DNA of 64,000 bases from Mytilus californianus (Eukaryota > Mollusca > Bivalvia > Mytilida > Mytilidae), in the NCBI RefSeq assembly GCF_021869535.1, contig NW_026262690.1, forward strand, positions 87,837,995 through 87,901,994, in the 5' to 3' direction. The notes under the pieces are model-generated. The model had not been told where the DNA came from and ran no database searches. It saw only the letters and a program-made list of their open reading frames with translations. Each line of letters starts with the position of its first letter. Position 1 is the first letter of the stretch. The translations under genes were made by a program, and so were the position numbers. This document shows positions 24,645-39,230 of this stretch, one piece after another.

Positions 24645-26196
24645 GAGAATGCCTGTACAAAGTCAGGAATATAACAGTTGTTATCCATTCATTTGATGTG
24701 TTTGAGCTTTTGATTTTGCCATTTGATTAGGGCTTTCCGTTTTGAATTCTTATTAAAATATATCTCATTACAGTGAATATTTCAATAAATGAAATGTAGG
24801 ACCAATTTGTAATAAAATTTCAAGCTGTTGTTCCAGGAAAAACTGATTTTTATTACCTAACAAATATAAACATAGTTTTTAAGAACAATTGTTATGAATA
24901 AATACTTACATGTGACTAATCCTAATATGCTATCTGCAATGGAAGCATCTTTCATGGTATAGGAGTCTTACATATTTAGGCTATCTGTAACAAAAACAAA
25001 TATTTGAAATTAGTTACAGCTTCAAAATTAAAGCTATTTGCTGTTGCAATCAATTCAGAAATTAATGTGATGCATGTTTTATGTCAAATCCTAAATTGGA
25101 GACGTATATCTACAATACCTATACATTCTTATTAAAATATACTTCATTAGGATATAAATAAAAATAAAAGAAATTTTAAACCAATTTGTTATAAAGCTTC
25201 AATCTGTTGTTTCAGTGAAAACTGATTTTTAATGCCTAACAAATATAAACCTAGTTTAAAGAAAAAAATTGTAATGAATAAATACATACATGTAACTAAT
25301 CCTAATGTGCTATATACAATGAAACCATCTCATTGTCGAAGAGTAACATATTTAGGCTGTATCTGTATGAAAAACAAAAATTGTAAATTAGTATCAGCTT
25401 TAAATAGGGAATATTTGCTATTGCAATCAATTCAGAAATTAATGTGATGCATGTTTTGTCAAATCCTAAATTTGAGACTTAGTATATTTACAATTACTTA
25501 ACTTATTACAGTAAATATTTGAATAAAACAAATATTAGACAAATTTGTAATAAAATTTTAAATGGTTGTTCAAGGGGAAAACTGATTTTTGTTACCTTCC
25601 ACATATAAAAAGATATAAAAGTACAATTATAATGACCAAATACTTACATGATATGTATCTTCGTGTGCTATATACCATGAAAGCATCTTCATTGTCAAGG
25701 AATGTAACATATCTAGTCTGTATCTAACAAAAACAAAAATTCTAAATCAGTATCAGCTTTAAATAGAGAATATTGATTGTTGCAATTAATTCAAAATTAA
25801 TATGATTCGTTTTTTATGACAAATCCTAATTTGAAGACAAGTATATAAACAATTTCTATACATTATCATTAAACTTATCTTCATAAGAGTATAAATTTGA
25901 ATAAAAGAAATTTAAAACCAATTTGTAATCAAATCTAATTTAAGCTGTTGTTCCAGGGAAAACTGATTTTTGTTACCTGCAAACCATATAAACATAGTTT
26001 AAGGAACAATTAAAAATACCAAATACTTACATGCTATGTCTCCAGATGAGTGATCAATCTACCATGAAACCATCTTCATTGTCTAGGAGTGTAAAATATT
26101 TAGGCTGTATCTAAAAATATCAAAATCGAGTCTAAAATGTCATTTCCAGTCTTAGATTATAGTGAGTACCGATTCAAAAAAATATATGGTTTCTAT

Positions 26197-27794
26197 CAGG
26201 GCTTCCAAAATTTCCTGACGACAGCCGGACATTTTTCAAAGAAATATTTTTGACGGTCAATGATCAGCTGGATACTTAAATGTAACTGAGAGGATGCATA
26301 AATTGATATATGTGTAAAAATAATTAGTAGTGTTATATGCAATAAAATTATTTATAACTGTTTTGTTTTCTTCATTCTAAAAAAAAATAAAATATTATCC
26401 TCGGTATTGTGTCATTTTTCTGTGTATCGTAATACAGTAACCATCATTGCATCAATCAGCTTCAGTACCTGACTGTTCTCATGTTTTTGTTTCTGTTTAT
26501 ATAATCTATCTTCTCTCTGTGAGTACTAGTAACACTTTGTAAATTAAGGCCATCTTATTTGAAACTGTTGATGTTGGCTTTAATTGCAGTACAACTTGAT
26601 CATCAATACACGTGATACTTTTCTTTTTGTGTATTGATTACCTGACAACGTGACTTTTACAACTGATGTGGTATTTATAGATAACATTGAGGAGGCCCAA
26701 TGAAGGATATTGTTTTAAACGGTGTAAAATCTACTGAACAGTGATAACATTTATCTTTGTACGATTTAGAATTTTGATCGGAATCGTCACGTTTACGTTT
26801 GCCCATGATCGCAGATTTGTAAAGTTCAATTTGAGACAAAGTCTTTATAACAGTCGGAGATTGTCATGATTGGATATTATTCTTTATGATTTTAATTATA
26901 AAAACAGTTTTTAATATGAAAACAAGAATAGAGAACGCCCCCCTTATTTATTGGACAACTCAGCTTGGTATACCCAAGCGAAGCTATTCTCTGTGTTTTT
27001 CCTATATATTTTAGTAAATTTTCCCCTTGAGAGTACCCCAGTATTTAACACGATGTACAGTGTTAAATAAAATAATATATATCATACTTATTCATTTATA
27101 AATATCCTTATTTGAAGAATAACTTTTAAATATCAGGATACTTTTTTAAACTCAATGCTCATTTAAAATAATATCTATAAAGCGTAATTAAATAGGATGT
27201 TGTTCCATACATGCTTACATGTTTGACCTCGTTTACCTGATTACCTTTATGTACATTGTTATGCATCATTAATTCTATTGATAAAGACAAGCTAAGGACA
27301 CCTCATCAAAGGTAACAAACCTGTAATCAGTGAATGATTTATGGCTTCAATATAACTTATTGAAGGGATAATTGTTTGACAGCTTGTTATTTAAATAAAA
27401 GAAAACGTGTTTTTTCTACTTTTTATTGATGTACACAAGCTGAAGACCAAGCCATACATTTATGTACCCAGAGGATTAGACTAACTGAGACACTTCAAAG
27501 TATCTGAAATATGCTGCTTCTGTTTTATTTAACCCAATTATGACCGAAATATCTTTGTGAAATAGATTGCCACAATTATAAACTAAAATGCCCAAACGGA
27601 CATGCCCAAAGCCCCAAACGGACATTTTTATCGATCGATAGTTGGTAAAAATTGGAATGACCGTTTCATGAAAATGCCTTGAATAACAAAATGTGGCACA
27701 CCAATTCTATTTGACCGTTTGAGGCTGAGAGCAGCCGGTCTTTTTATGAAAGTTTCGGTCAAGTCCGGAATATATGACCGTATTGGAAGCCCTG
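26197..27794 (+). mobile_element. Non-autonomous hAT-type DNA transposon (1598 bp)
   Basis: The element starts CAGGGCTTCCAA and ends TTGGAAGCCCTG, perfect 12-bp inverted termini with weaker similarity further in (CCGGAC at about position 28 of each end). It is flanked by an exact 8-bp duplication GTTTCTAT at 26189-26196 and 27795-27802; the other units have this site once. CAGGG-type ends with an 8-bp duplication fitting nTnnnnAn are the mark of the hAT superfamily. I see no transposase frame, so it must have been moved by an enzyme encoded elsewhere. Strand cannot be set without a gene; + is nominal. Confidence 0.92.
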
Positions 27795-29705
27795 GTTTCT
27801 ATACACTTTTGTCCGAAATAAGGGAGATAATTTGATACTTCCGGTTTAGAAAAATATTACTTCTTGTATAATATGATAGGTTACTTGACACGGATTCCAA
27901 AAATATATGGTTCACACAAGGTCACTTCTGGTTGGCTTTTTCAAGGTCATATGGCTTGCAACCTAATGCAAGAAGTTCTTTGGCTCTATCATTTATAAAC
28001 ATAAAGTTAATGCTAAGGTCAAAATCTAAAACGTCAAATTTACCTATGCCCTTGACCTATATTTCAAGTTCATAAAGTAAGGACCTCAAATAAAAAACCC
28101 TAGGTCTCTACTAAATATGGTTAATGAGTAATATCATCATACAACTAGCTTTAAATATGAGAGGGGAAGAAACTCCCATTTCATGTCAACGTACGCGTTC
28201 AACCAAAAATCATGTGTTACGACAGTTTGCATATAACAATTTAGTAAAAATATTTTGTCAATATCTTATACGGCCTCTGATAAGAAATAAGTCAAAATAA
28301 AAATTTAGAAGAGGACCTTGACCTTTGACCTTGACCTAAATTTTCTTTAAGTTGACCAATGACCTCAAACCAAAACACCCTAGGTCTCTATCACTTATGG
28401 TTTACAAGTTACAAATACATATCACTTATTTCAAATACATAAGGGGGAATAACTCTCATATGGAGTCTTCGCAACGCTTCAGCCAAAATGAAACGTAACA
28501 TCCAGGATATAATGAATAATTTTGAAATAATAAATTAGTCGGTTTCTTCTAAGGTTGCGAAGAATAAGAAATATCAAGAAAAACAGTGTTCGGGGAGATA
28601 AGTATTCGGTTAAGCGGTGTCAGTTTCAAGAGTGTATAAACTCTTTGATATCATATACCAAATATCTAAGCGACATCTTGCAAAACAACCAAACAGTGAA
28701 GGAAAAAAATTAGGCGGAAGAAAAAACAAATTATAATAATCACAACAAAAGCATTAAGTCTTTTCACGGAAAAGTGGAAAGACTTTACCAGCTTCAAATA
28801 GAGACTATTGGCTGTTGCAATCAATCAATTATCAATAAATGTCACTCATATTTGATGTCAAATCCTAAATTGGACTCGAAGTATATTTACAATTACTACG
28901 CATTCATGTTAAAATTTACTTCAATAGACTATAAATTTGAACAAAAAAAAAATATGTACACTAATTTGAAATAAAATTTTATTTTAGCTGTTGTTCCAGG
29001 GAAAACTGATATTTATTACCCAACACATATAAACAGTCTAAAGTACAATTGTAATGACTAAATACTTACATGTTAAACATCCTAATGTGCCATCTACCAT
29101 GAAACCATCTACATTGTGTGGGAGTGGAACATATCTGGGCTGTATGTGTTACAAAAGAAAAAATTTAAATTAGCATCAGCTTTAGATAAAGAACATTTAA
29201 TGGCTGTTGAAAAAAATTAAAAAATTAATGTGATTCACGTTTTATGTTAAATCTTAAATTACGGACAATTAATTTACAATTACTCTTTCATTCTTATTAA
29301 AACATACCACATTTGAAATTCGAATAAAAGATATTTTAGACCAATTTGTAATAAAATTTTAAGCTATTGTTTCAGTGAAAACAGATTTTTATTGACTTCC
29401 AAATATTAACATAGTTTTAAGTACAATTGTAATTACCAAATACTTACATGTTGACTCTTCCTATGTGCCATGAATCCATCTTCTTCTGTCTAGGAGTGCA
29501 ACATATTTAGGCTGTATCTTTAACAAAAACTATCACTTAATATCAGCTTGAGAGTCTATTTGCTGTTGCAATTTTTTCAGAATTTAATCTTTTGCATGTT
29601 GGACAAGAATATTTATAATTACTATACTTTCCATTAAGAATATATTTCATTAGAATGTAAATTTGAAGAAAATATTTTTAGACCAATTTGTAATAAAGTT
29701 TCAAA

Positions 29706-32700
29706 TTGGTTGATAATGAAATGGAGCCAGACAAAAAACTAAATACATTTCACCATAAACACAAGTTTTCATCATACTATGTAATCAGCTCTGTTGGGGG
29801 ATCTGTTTTCACGAGATTAGCGCCCATTAAATTCATCAATGTTATATCAAAATCTAAAGTTTGCTCTCTGCAGAGGTCTGCTTTTACGAGACCCATTTTA
29901 ACATAAAGCATCTTTTTGTCAAACTGTTCAGGAAAAAAATGGATTTTTATTACCTAACAAACATAAACATAGTTTTAAGAAAAATTGTAATGACCAAATA
30001 CCTACATGTGCAACATCCTAATGTGCTATCTACAATGACAGCATCTTTCATGGTATAGGAGTGTTACATATTTAGGCTGTATAATCTGTAACAAAAACAA
30101 AAATTATAAATTAAGTTTCCGCTTTAAATCCAGACTTTTTGCTGTTGCAATCAATTCAGAAAATAATGTGATGCATGTTTTATGTTAAATCCCAAAAAGT
30201 ATAAAAACAATTACTATACATTCTTATTAAAATATTCAGCATTAAAGTATAAATTTGAATGAAAGAAATTTTAGCCCAATTTGTTATAAAGCTTCAATCT
30301 GTTGTTTCAGAAAAAAACCAATTTTTATTACCTAACAAATATAAATATTGTTTTAAGAAAAAATTGTAATGACCAAATACCTACATGTGACTATTCCTAA
30401 TGTGCATCTGCAATGGAAGCATCTTTCATGGCATAGGAGTCTTACATATTTAGGCTATCTGCAACGAAAACAAAAAAAAATATACATTAATTTCAGCTTT
30501 TAATCCAGACTATTTGCTGTTGCAATCAATTCAGAACTTAATGTGATGCATGTTTTATGTCAAATCCTTCATTGGAGACAAGAATTTTTACAATCACCAT
30601 ACAAAACCAAGAATTCCAAATGGTAAAGTTGAAATCATCACTTCGTGTTCCTTATGTCGTAACTACAATCCCATTCCCTTTTCACGAATGTGACTTACTG
30701 AATTAGACTATTTACCAGCTTTGTTATAACATGAGCAACACGACGGGTGCCACATGTGGAGCAGAATCTGCTTACCCTTCCGGAGCACCTGAGATCACAC
30801 CCCGTTTTTGGTGGGGTTCGTGTTGCTGTTGTACCCCTATTTGTGACATGTTTACCTATTGTGTCGCTTTGTTTTGTTCACACATCACTGTCAATATAAT
30901 GGAATTTGATGAGACTGTCATACAAGCGAGAAGTTTAGCTAACTTTAAAACCAGGTTTAATCCACCATTTTCTACATAAGAAAATGCCTGTACAAAGTCA
31001 GGAATATAACAGTTGTTATCCATTCATTTGATGTGTTTGAGCTTTTGATTTTGCCATTTGATTAGGGCTTTCTGTTTTGAATTCTTATTAAAATATATCT
31101 CATTACAGTGAATATTTCAATAAATGAAATGTAGGACCAATTTGTAATAAAATTTCAAGCTGTTGTTCCAGGAAAAACTGATTTTTATTACCTAACAAAT
31201 ATAAACATAGTTTTTAAGAACAATTGTTATGAATAAATACTTACATGTGACTAATCCTAATATGCTATCTGCAATGGAAGCATCTTTCATGGTATAGGAG
31301 TCTTACATATTTAGGCTATCTGTAACAAAAACAAATATTTGAAATTAGTTACAGCTTCAAAATTAAAGCTATTTGGTGTTGCAATCAATTCAGAAATTAA
31401 TGTGATGCATGTTTTATGTCAAATCCTAAATTGGAGACGTATATCTACAATACCTATACATTCTTATTAAAATATACTTCATTAGGATATAAATAAAAAT
31501 AAAAGAAATTTTAAACCAATTTGTTATAAAGCTTCAATCTGTTGTTTCAGTGAAAACTGATTTTTAATGCCTAACAAATATAAACCTAGTTTAAAGAAAA
31601 AAATTGTAATGAATAAATACATACATGTAACTAATCCTAATGTGCTATATACAATGAAACCATCTCATTGTCGAAGAGTAACATATTTAGGCTGTATCTG
31701 TATGAAAAACAAAAATTGTAAATTAGTATCAGCTTTAAATAGGGAATATTTGCTATTGCAATCAATTCAGAAATTAATGTGATGCATGTTTTGTCAAATC
31801 CTAAATTTGAGACTTAGTATATTTACAATTACTTAACTTATTACAGTAAATATTTGAATAAAAGAAATATTAGACAAATTTGTAATAAAATTTTAAATGG
31901 TTGTTCAAGGGGAAAACTGATTTTTGTTACCTTCCACATATAAAAAGATATAAAAGTACAATTATAATGACCAAATACTTACATGATATGTATCTTCGTG
32001 TGCTATATACCATGAAAGCATCTTCATTGTCAAGGAATGTAACATATCTAGTCTGTATCTAACAAAAACAAAAATTCTAAATCAGTATCAGCTTTAAATA
32101 GAGAATATTGATTGTTGCAATTAATTCAAAATTAATATGATTCGTTTTTTATGACAAATCCTAATTTGAAGACAAGTATATAAACAATTTCTATACATTA
32201 TCATTAAACTTATCTTCATAAGAGTATAAATTTGAATAAAAGAAATTTAAAACCAATTTGTAATCAAATCTAATTTAAGCTGTTGTTCCAGGGAAAACTG
32301 ATTTTTGTTACCTGCAAACCATATAAACATAGTTTAAGGAACAATTAAAAATACCAAATACTTACATGCTATGTCTCCAGATGAGTGATCAACCTACCAT
32401 GAAACCATCTTCATTGTCTAGGAGTGTAACATATTTAGGCTGTATCTAAAAATATCAAATTCGAGTCTAAAATGTCATTTCCAGTCTTAGATTATAGTGA
32501 GTACCGATTCAAAAAAATATATGGTTTCTATACACTTTTGTCCGAAATAAGGGAGATAATTTGATACTTCCGGTTTAGAAAAATATTACTTCTTGTATAA
32601 TATGATAGGTTACTTGACACGGATTCCAAAAATATATGGTTCACACAAGGTCACTTCTGGTTGGCTTTTTCAAGGTCATATGGCTTGCAACCTAATGCAA

Positions 32701-34441
32701 GAAGTTCTTTGGCTCTATCATTTATAAACATAAAGTTAATGCTAAGGTCAAAATCTAAAACGTCAAATTTACCTATGCCCTTGACCTATATTTCAAGTTC
32801 ATAAAGTAAGGACCTCAAATAAAAAACCCTAGGTCTCTACTAAATATGGTTAATGAGTAATATCATCATACAACTAGCTTTAAATATGAGAGGGGAAGAA
32901 ACTCCCATTTCATGTCAACGTACGCGTTCAACCAAAAATCATGTTACGACAGTTTGCATATAACAATTTAGTAAAAATATTTTGTCAATATCTTATACGG
33001 CCTCTGATAAGAAATAAGTCAAAATAAAAATTTAGAAGAGGACCTTGACCTTTGACCTTGACCTAAATTTTCTTTAAGTTGACCAATGACCTCAAACCAA
33101 AACACCCTAGGTCTCCATCACTTATGGTTTACAAGTTACAAATACATATCACTTATTTCAAATACATAAGGGGGAATAACTCTCATATGGAGTCTTCGCA
33201 ACGCTTCAGCCAAAATGAAACGTAACATCCAGGATATAATGAATAATTTGAAATAATAAATTAGTCGGTTTCTTCTAAGGTTGCGAAGAATAAGAAATAT
33301 CAAGAAAAACAGTGTTCGGGGAGATAACTTTTACATAGAAAAGTATTCGGTTAAGCGGTGTCAGTTTCAAGAGCGTATAAACTGTTTGATATCATATACC
33401 AAATATCTAAGCGACATCTTGCAAAACAACCAAACAGTGAAGGAAAAAAATTAGGCGGAAGAAAAAACAAATTATAATAATCAGAACAAAAGCATTAAGT
33501 CTTTTCACGGAAAAGTGGAAAGACTTTACCAGCTTCAAATAGAGACTATTGGCTGTTGCAATCAATTATAAATAAATGTCACTCATATTTTATGTCAAAT
33601 CCTAAATTGGACTCGAAGTATATTTACAATTACTACGCATTCATGTTAAAATTTACTTCAATAGACTATAAATTTGAACAAAAAAAAAATATGTACACTA
33701 ATTTGAAATAAAATTTTATTTTAGCTGTTGTTCCAGGGAAAACTGATATTTATTACCCAACACATATAAACAGTCTAAAGTACAATTGTAATGACTAAAT
33801 ACTTACATGTTAAACATCCTAATGTGCCATCTACCATGAAACCATCTACATTGTGTGGGAGTGGAACATATCTGGGCTGTATGTGTTACAAAAAAAAAAA
33901 TTTAAATTAGCATCAGCTTTAGATAGAGAATATTTAATGGCTGTTGAAAAAATTAAAAAATTAATGTGATTCACGTTTTATGTTAAATCTTAAATTACGG
34001 ACAATTAATTTACAATTACTCTTTCATTCTTATTAAAATATACCACATTTGAAATTCGAATAAAAGATATTTTAGACCAATTTGTAATAAAATTTTAAGC
34101 TATTGTTTCAGTGAAAACAGATTTTTATTGACTTCCAAATATTAACATAGTTTTAAGTACAATTGTAATTACCAAATACTTACATGTTGACTCTTCCTAT
34201 GTGCCATGAATCCATCTTCTTCTGTCTAGGAGTGCAACATATTTAGGCTGTATCTTTAACAAAAACTATCACTTAATATCAGCTTGAGAGTCTATTTGCT
34301 GTTGCAATTTTTTCAGAATTTAATCTTTTGCATGTTGGACAAGAATATTTATAATTACTATACATTCCATTAAGAATATATTTCATTAGAATGTAAATTT
34401 GAAGAAAATATTTTTAGACCAATTTGTAATAAAGTTTCAAA
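29706..34441 (+). repeat. Array unit 7
   Basis: A 4736-bp unit. It shares with units 10 and 11 the spacer markers GATCAACCTACC, ATCAAATTCGAGTC, GGTCTCCATCAC and ATAACTTTTACATAG, plus the 48-bp deletion near 32,640. The B-module ORF has a private Gly46Ala change. Confidence 0.94.
30731..30979 (+). other. 82-codon ORF, unit 7 copy
   Basis: Subfamily-2 peptide with a private Gly46Ala change. Confidence 0.38.
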
Positions 34442-37400
34442 TTGGTTGATAATGAAATGGAGCCAGACAAAAAACTAAATACATTTTACCATAAACACAA
34501 GTTTTCATCATACTATGTAATCAGTTCTGTTGGGGGATCTGTTTTCACCAGATAAGCGCCCATTAAATTCATCAATGTTATATCAAAATCTAAAGTTTGC
34601 TCTCTGCAGAGGTCTGCTTTTACGAGACCCATTTTAACATAAAGCATCTTTTTGTCAAACTGTTCAGGAAAAAAATGGATTTTTATTACCTAACAAACAT
34701 AAACATAGTTTTAAGAAAAATTGTAATGACCAAATACCTACATGTGCAACATCCTAATGTGCTATCTACAATGACAGCATCTTTCATGGTATAGGAGTGT
34801 TACATATTTAGGCTGTATAATCTGTAACAAAAACAAAAATTATAAATTAAGTTTCCGCTTTAAATCCAGACTTTTTGCTGTTGCAATCAATTCAGAAAAT
34901 AATGTGATGCATGTTTTATGTTAAATCCCAAAAAGTATAAAAACAATTACTATACATTCTTATTAAAATATTCAGCATTAGAGTATAAATTTGAATGAAA
35001 GAAATTTTAGCCCAATTTGTTATAAAGCTTCAATCTGTGGTTTCAGAAAAAAACCAATTTTTATTACCTAACAAATATAAATATTGTTTTAAGAAAAAAT
35101 TGTAATGACCAAATACCTACATGTGACTATTCCTAATGTGCATCTGCAATGGAAGCATCTTTCATGGCATAGGAGTCTTACATATTTAGGCTATCTGCAA
35201 CGAAAACAAAAAAAAATATACATTAATGTCAGCTTTTAATCCAGACTATTTGCTGTTGCAATCAATTCAGAACTTAATGTGATGCATGTTTTATGTCAAA
35301 TCCTTCATTGGAGACAAGAATTTTTACAATCACCATACAAAACCAAGATTTCCAAATGGTAAAGTTGAAATCATCACTTCGTGTTCCTTATGTCGTAACT
35401 ACAATCCCATTCCCTTTTCACGAATGTGACCTACCGAATTAGACTATTTACCAGCTTTGTTATAACATGAGCAACACGACGGGTGCAACATGTGGAGCAG
35501 AATCTGCTTACCCTTCCGGAGCACCTGAGATCACACCCCGTTTTTGGTGGGGTTCGTGTTGCTGTTGTACCCCTATTTGTGACATGTTTACCTATTGTGT
35601 CGGTTTGTTTTGTTCACACATCACTGTCAATATAATGGAATTTGATGAGACTGTCATACAAGCGAGAAGTTTAGCTAACTTTAAAACCAGGTTTAATCCA
35701 CCATTTTCTACATAAGAAAATGCCTGTACAAAGTCAGGAATATAACAGTTGTTATCCATTCATTTGATGTGTTTGAGCTTTTGATTTTGCCATTTGATTA
35801 GGGCTTTCCGTTTTGAATTCTTATTAAAATATATCTCATTACAGTGAATATTTCAATAAATGAAATGTAGGACCAATTTGTAATAAAATTTCAAGCTGTT
35901 GTTCCAGGAAAAACTGATTTTTATTACCTAACAAATATAAACATAGTTTTTAAGAACAATTGTTATGAATAAATACTTACATGTGACTAATCCTAATATG
36001 CTATCTGCAATGGAAGCATCTTTCATGGTATAGGAGTCTTACATATTTAGGCTATCTGTAACAAAAACAAATATTTGAAATTAGTTACAGCTTCAAAATA
36101 AAAGCTATTTGCTGTTGCAATCAATTCAGAAATTAATGTGATGCATGTTTTATGTCAAATCCTAAATTGGAGACGTATATCTACAATACCTATACATTCT
36201 TATTAAAATATACTTCATTAGGATATAAATAAAAATAAAAGAAATTTTAAACCAATTTGTTATAAAGCTTCAATCTGTTGTTTCAGTGAAAACTGATTTT
36301 TAATGCCTAACAAATATAAACCTAGTTTAAAGAAAAAAATTGTAATGAATAAATACATACATGTAATTAATCCTAATGTGCTATATACAATGAAACCATC
36401 TCATTGTCGAAGAGTAACATATTTAGGCTGTATCTATATGAAAAACAAAAATTGTAAATTAGTATCAGCTTTAAAAAGGGAATATTTGCTATTGCAATCA
36501 ATTCAGAAATTAATGTGATGCATGTTTTGTCAAATCCTAAATTTGAGACTTAGTATATTTACAATTACTTAACTTATTACAGTAAATATTTGAATAAAAG
36601 AAATATTAGACAAATTTGTAATAAATTTTAAATGGTTGTTCAAGGGGAAAACTGATTTTTGTTACCTTCCACATATAAAAAGATATAAAAGTACAATTAT
36701 AATGACCAAATACTTACATGATATGTATCTTCGTGTGCTATATACCATGAAAGCATCTTCATTGTCAAGGAGTGTAACATATCTAGTCTGTATCTAACAA
36801 AAACAAAAATTCTAAATCAGTATCAGCTTTAAATAGAGAATATTGATTGTTGCAATTAATTCAAAATTAATATGATTCGTTTTTTATGACAAATCCTAAT
36901 TTGAAGACAAGTATATAAACAATTTTTATACATTATCATTAAACTTATCTTCATAAGAGTATAAATTTGAATAAAAGAAATTTCAAACCAATTTGTAATC
37001 AAATATAATTTAAGCTGTTGTTCCAGGGAAAACTGATTTTTGTTACCTGCAAACCATATAAACATAGTTTAAGGAACAATTAAAAATACCAAATACTTAC
37101 ATGCTATGTCTCCAGATGAGTGATCAATCTACCATGAAACCATCTTCATTGTCTAGGAGTGTAACATATTTAGGCTGTATCTAAAAATATCAAAATCGAG
37201 TCTAAAATGTCATTTCCAGTCTTAGATTATAGTGAGTACCGATTCAAAAAAATATATGGTTTCTATACACTTTTGTCCGAAATAAGGGAGATAATTTGAT
37301 ACTTCCAGTTAAGTAAAATATTACTTCTTGTATAATATGATAGGTTACTTGACACGGATTCCAAAAATATATGGTTCTATATACTTTTACATTAAATAAG

Positions 37401-39230
37401 CACAAAAAATAGCTACTTCCGGTTCACACAAGGTCACTTAATTCTGGTTGGCTTTTTCAAGGTCATATGGCTTGCAACCTAATGCAAGAAGTTCTTTGGC
37501 TCTATCATTTATAAAAATAAAGTTAATGCTAAGGTCAAAATCTAGAACGTCAAATTTACCTATGCCCTTGACCTATATTTCAAGTTCATTAAGTAAGGAC
37601 CTCAAATAAAAAACCCTAGGTCTCTACTAAATATGGTTAATGAGTAATATCATCATACAACTAGCTTTAAATATGAGAGGGGAAGAAACTCCCATTTCAT
37701 GTCAACGTACGCGTTCAACCAAAAATCATGTGTTACGACAGTTTGCATATAACAATTTAGTAAAAATATTTTGTCAATATCTTATACGGCCTCTGATAAG
37801 AAATAAGTCAAAATAAAAATTTAGAAGAGGACCTTGACCTTTGACCTTGACCTAAATTTTCTTTAAGTTGACCAATGACCTCAAACCAAAACACCCTAGG
37901 TCTCTATCACTTATGGTTTACAAGTTACAAATACATATCACTTATTTCAAATACATAAGGGGGAATAACTCTCATATGGAGTCTTCGCAACGCTTCAGTC
38001 AAAATGAAACGTAACATCCAGGATATAACGAGTAATTTGAAAAAATAAATTAGTCGGTTTCTTCTAAGGTTGCGAAGAATAAGAAATATCAAGAAAAACA
38101 GTGTTCGGGGAGATAACTCTTACATAGAAAAGTATTCGGTTAAGCGGTGTCAGTTTCAAGAGCGTATAAACTGTTTGATATCATATACCAAATATCTAAG
38201 CGACATCTTGCAAAACAACCAAACAGTGAAGGAAAAAAATTAGGCGGAAGAAAAAACAAATTATAATAATCAGAACAAAAGCATTAAGTCTTTTCACGGA
38301 AAAGTGGAAAGACTTTACCAGCTTCAAATAGAGACTATTGGCTGTTGCAATCAATTATAAATAAATGTCACTCATATTTTATGTCAAATCCTAAATTGGA
38401 CTCGAAGTATATTTACAATTACTACGCATTCATGTTAAAATTTACTTCAATAGACTATAAATTTGAACAAAAAAAAAATATGTTCACTAATTTGAAATAA
38501 AATTTTATTTTAGCTGTTGTTCCAGGGAAAACTGATATTTATTACCCAACACATATAAACAGTCTAAAGTACAATTGTAATGACTAAATACTTACATGTT
38601 AAACATCCTAATGTGTCATCTACCATGAAACCATCTACATTGTGTGGGAGTGGAACATATCTGGGCTGTATGTGTTACAAAAGAAAAAATTAAAATAAGA
38701 ATCAGCTTTAGATAGAGAATGTTTAATGGCTGTTGAAAAAATTATAAAATTAATGTGATTCACGTTTTATGTTAAATCTTAAATTACGGACAATTAATTT
38801 ACAATTACTCTTTCATTCTTATTAAAATATACCACATTTGAAATTCGAATAAAAGATATTTTAGACCAATTTGTAATAAAATTTTAAGCTATTGTTTCAG
38901 TGAAAACAGAGTTTTATTGACTTCCAAATATTAACATAGTTTTAAGTACAATTGTAATTACCAAATACTTACATGTTGACTCTTCCTATGTGCCATGAAT
39001 CCATCTTCTTCTGTCTAGGAGTGCAACATATTTAGGCTGTATCTTTAACAAAAACTATCACTTAATATCAGCTTGAGAGTCTATTTGCTGTTGCAATTTT
39101 TTCAGAATTTAATCTTTTGCATGTTGGACAAGAATATTTATAATTACTATACATTCCATTAAGAATATATTTCATTAGAATGTAAATTTGAAGAAAATAT
39201 TTTTAGACCAATTTGTAATAAAGTTTCAAA
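34442..39230 (+). repeat. Array unit 8
   Basis: A 4789-bp unit. It shares with unit 12 the markers ACCAAGATTTCC and GGTGCAACATG in module B, and the monomer D changes ATGTAATTAATCC, ATCTATATG and TTAAAAAGGG. It shares with unit 9 a CTTCCAGTTAAGTAAAA spacer variant and an extra TAA near 37,440. Confidence 0.94.
35467..35715 (+). other. 82-codon ORF, unit 8 copy
   Basis: Subfamily-2 peptide. A silent GCC to GCA change at Ala7 is shared only with unit 12. Confidence 0.38.

Larger units (their letters stand above)
23750..29705 (+). repeat. Array unit 6 (hAT insertion, one monomer lost)
   Basis: 5956 bp long because a 1598-bp element plus an 8-bp duplication sits at 26197-27802. Without it the unit is ~4350 bp, about 386 bp short. 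The missing piece is the end of monomer A and the start of monomer B, which are fused at a shared identical stretch at 24028-24054. It also has the 48-bp spacer deletion at ~27,912 shared with units 7, 10 and 11. Confidence 0.94.

Noticed and set aside
26197..27794. A host gene inside the unit 6 insertion
   Set aside because: No open frame of useful length on either strand and no recognisable motif. The ends identify it as a non-autonomous transposon.
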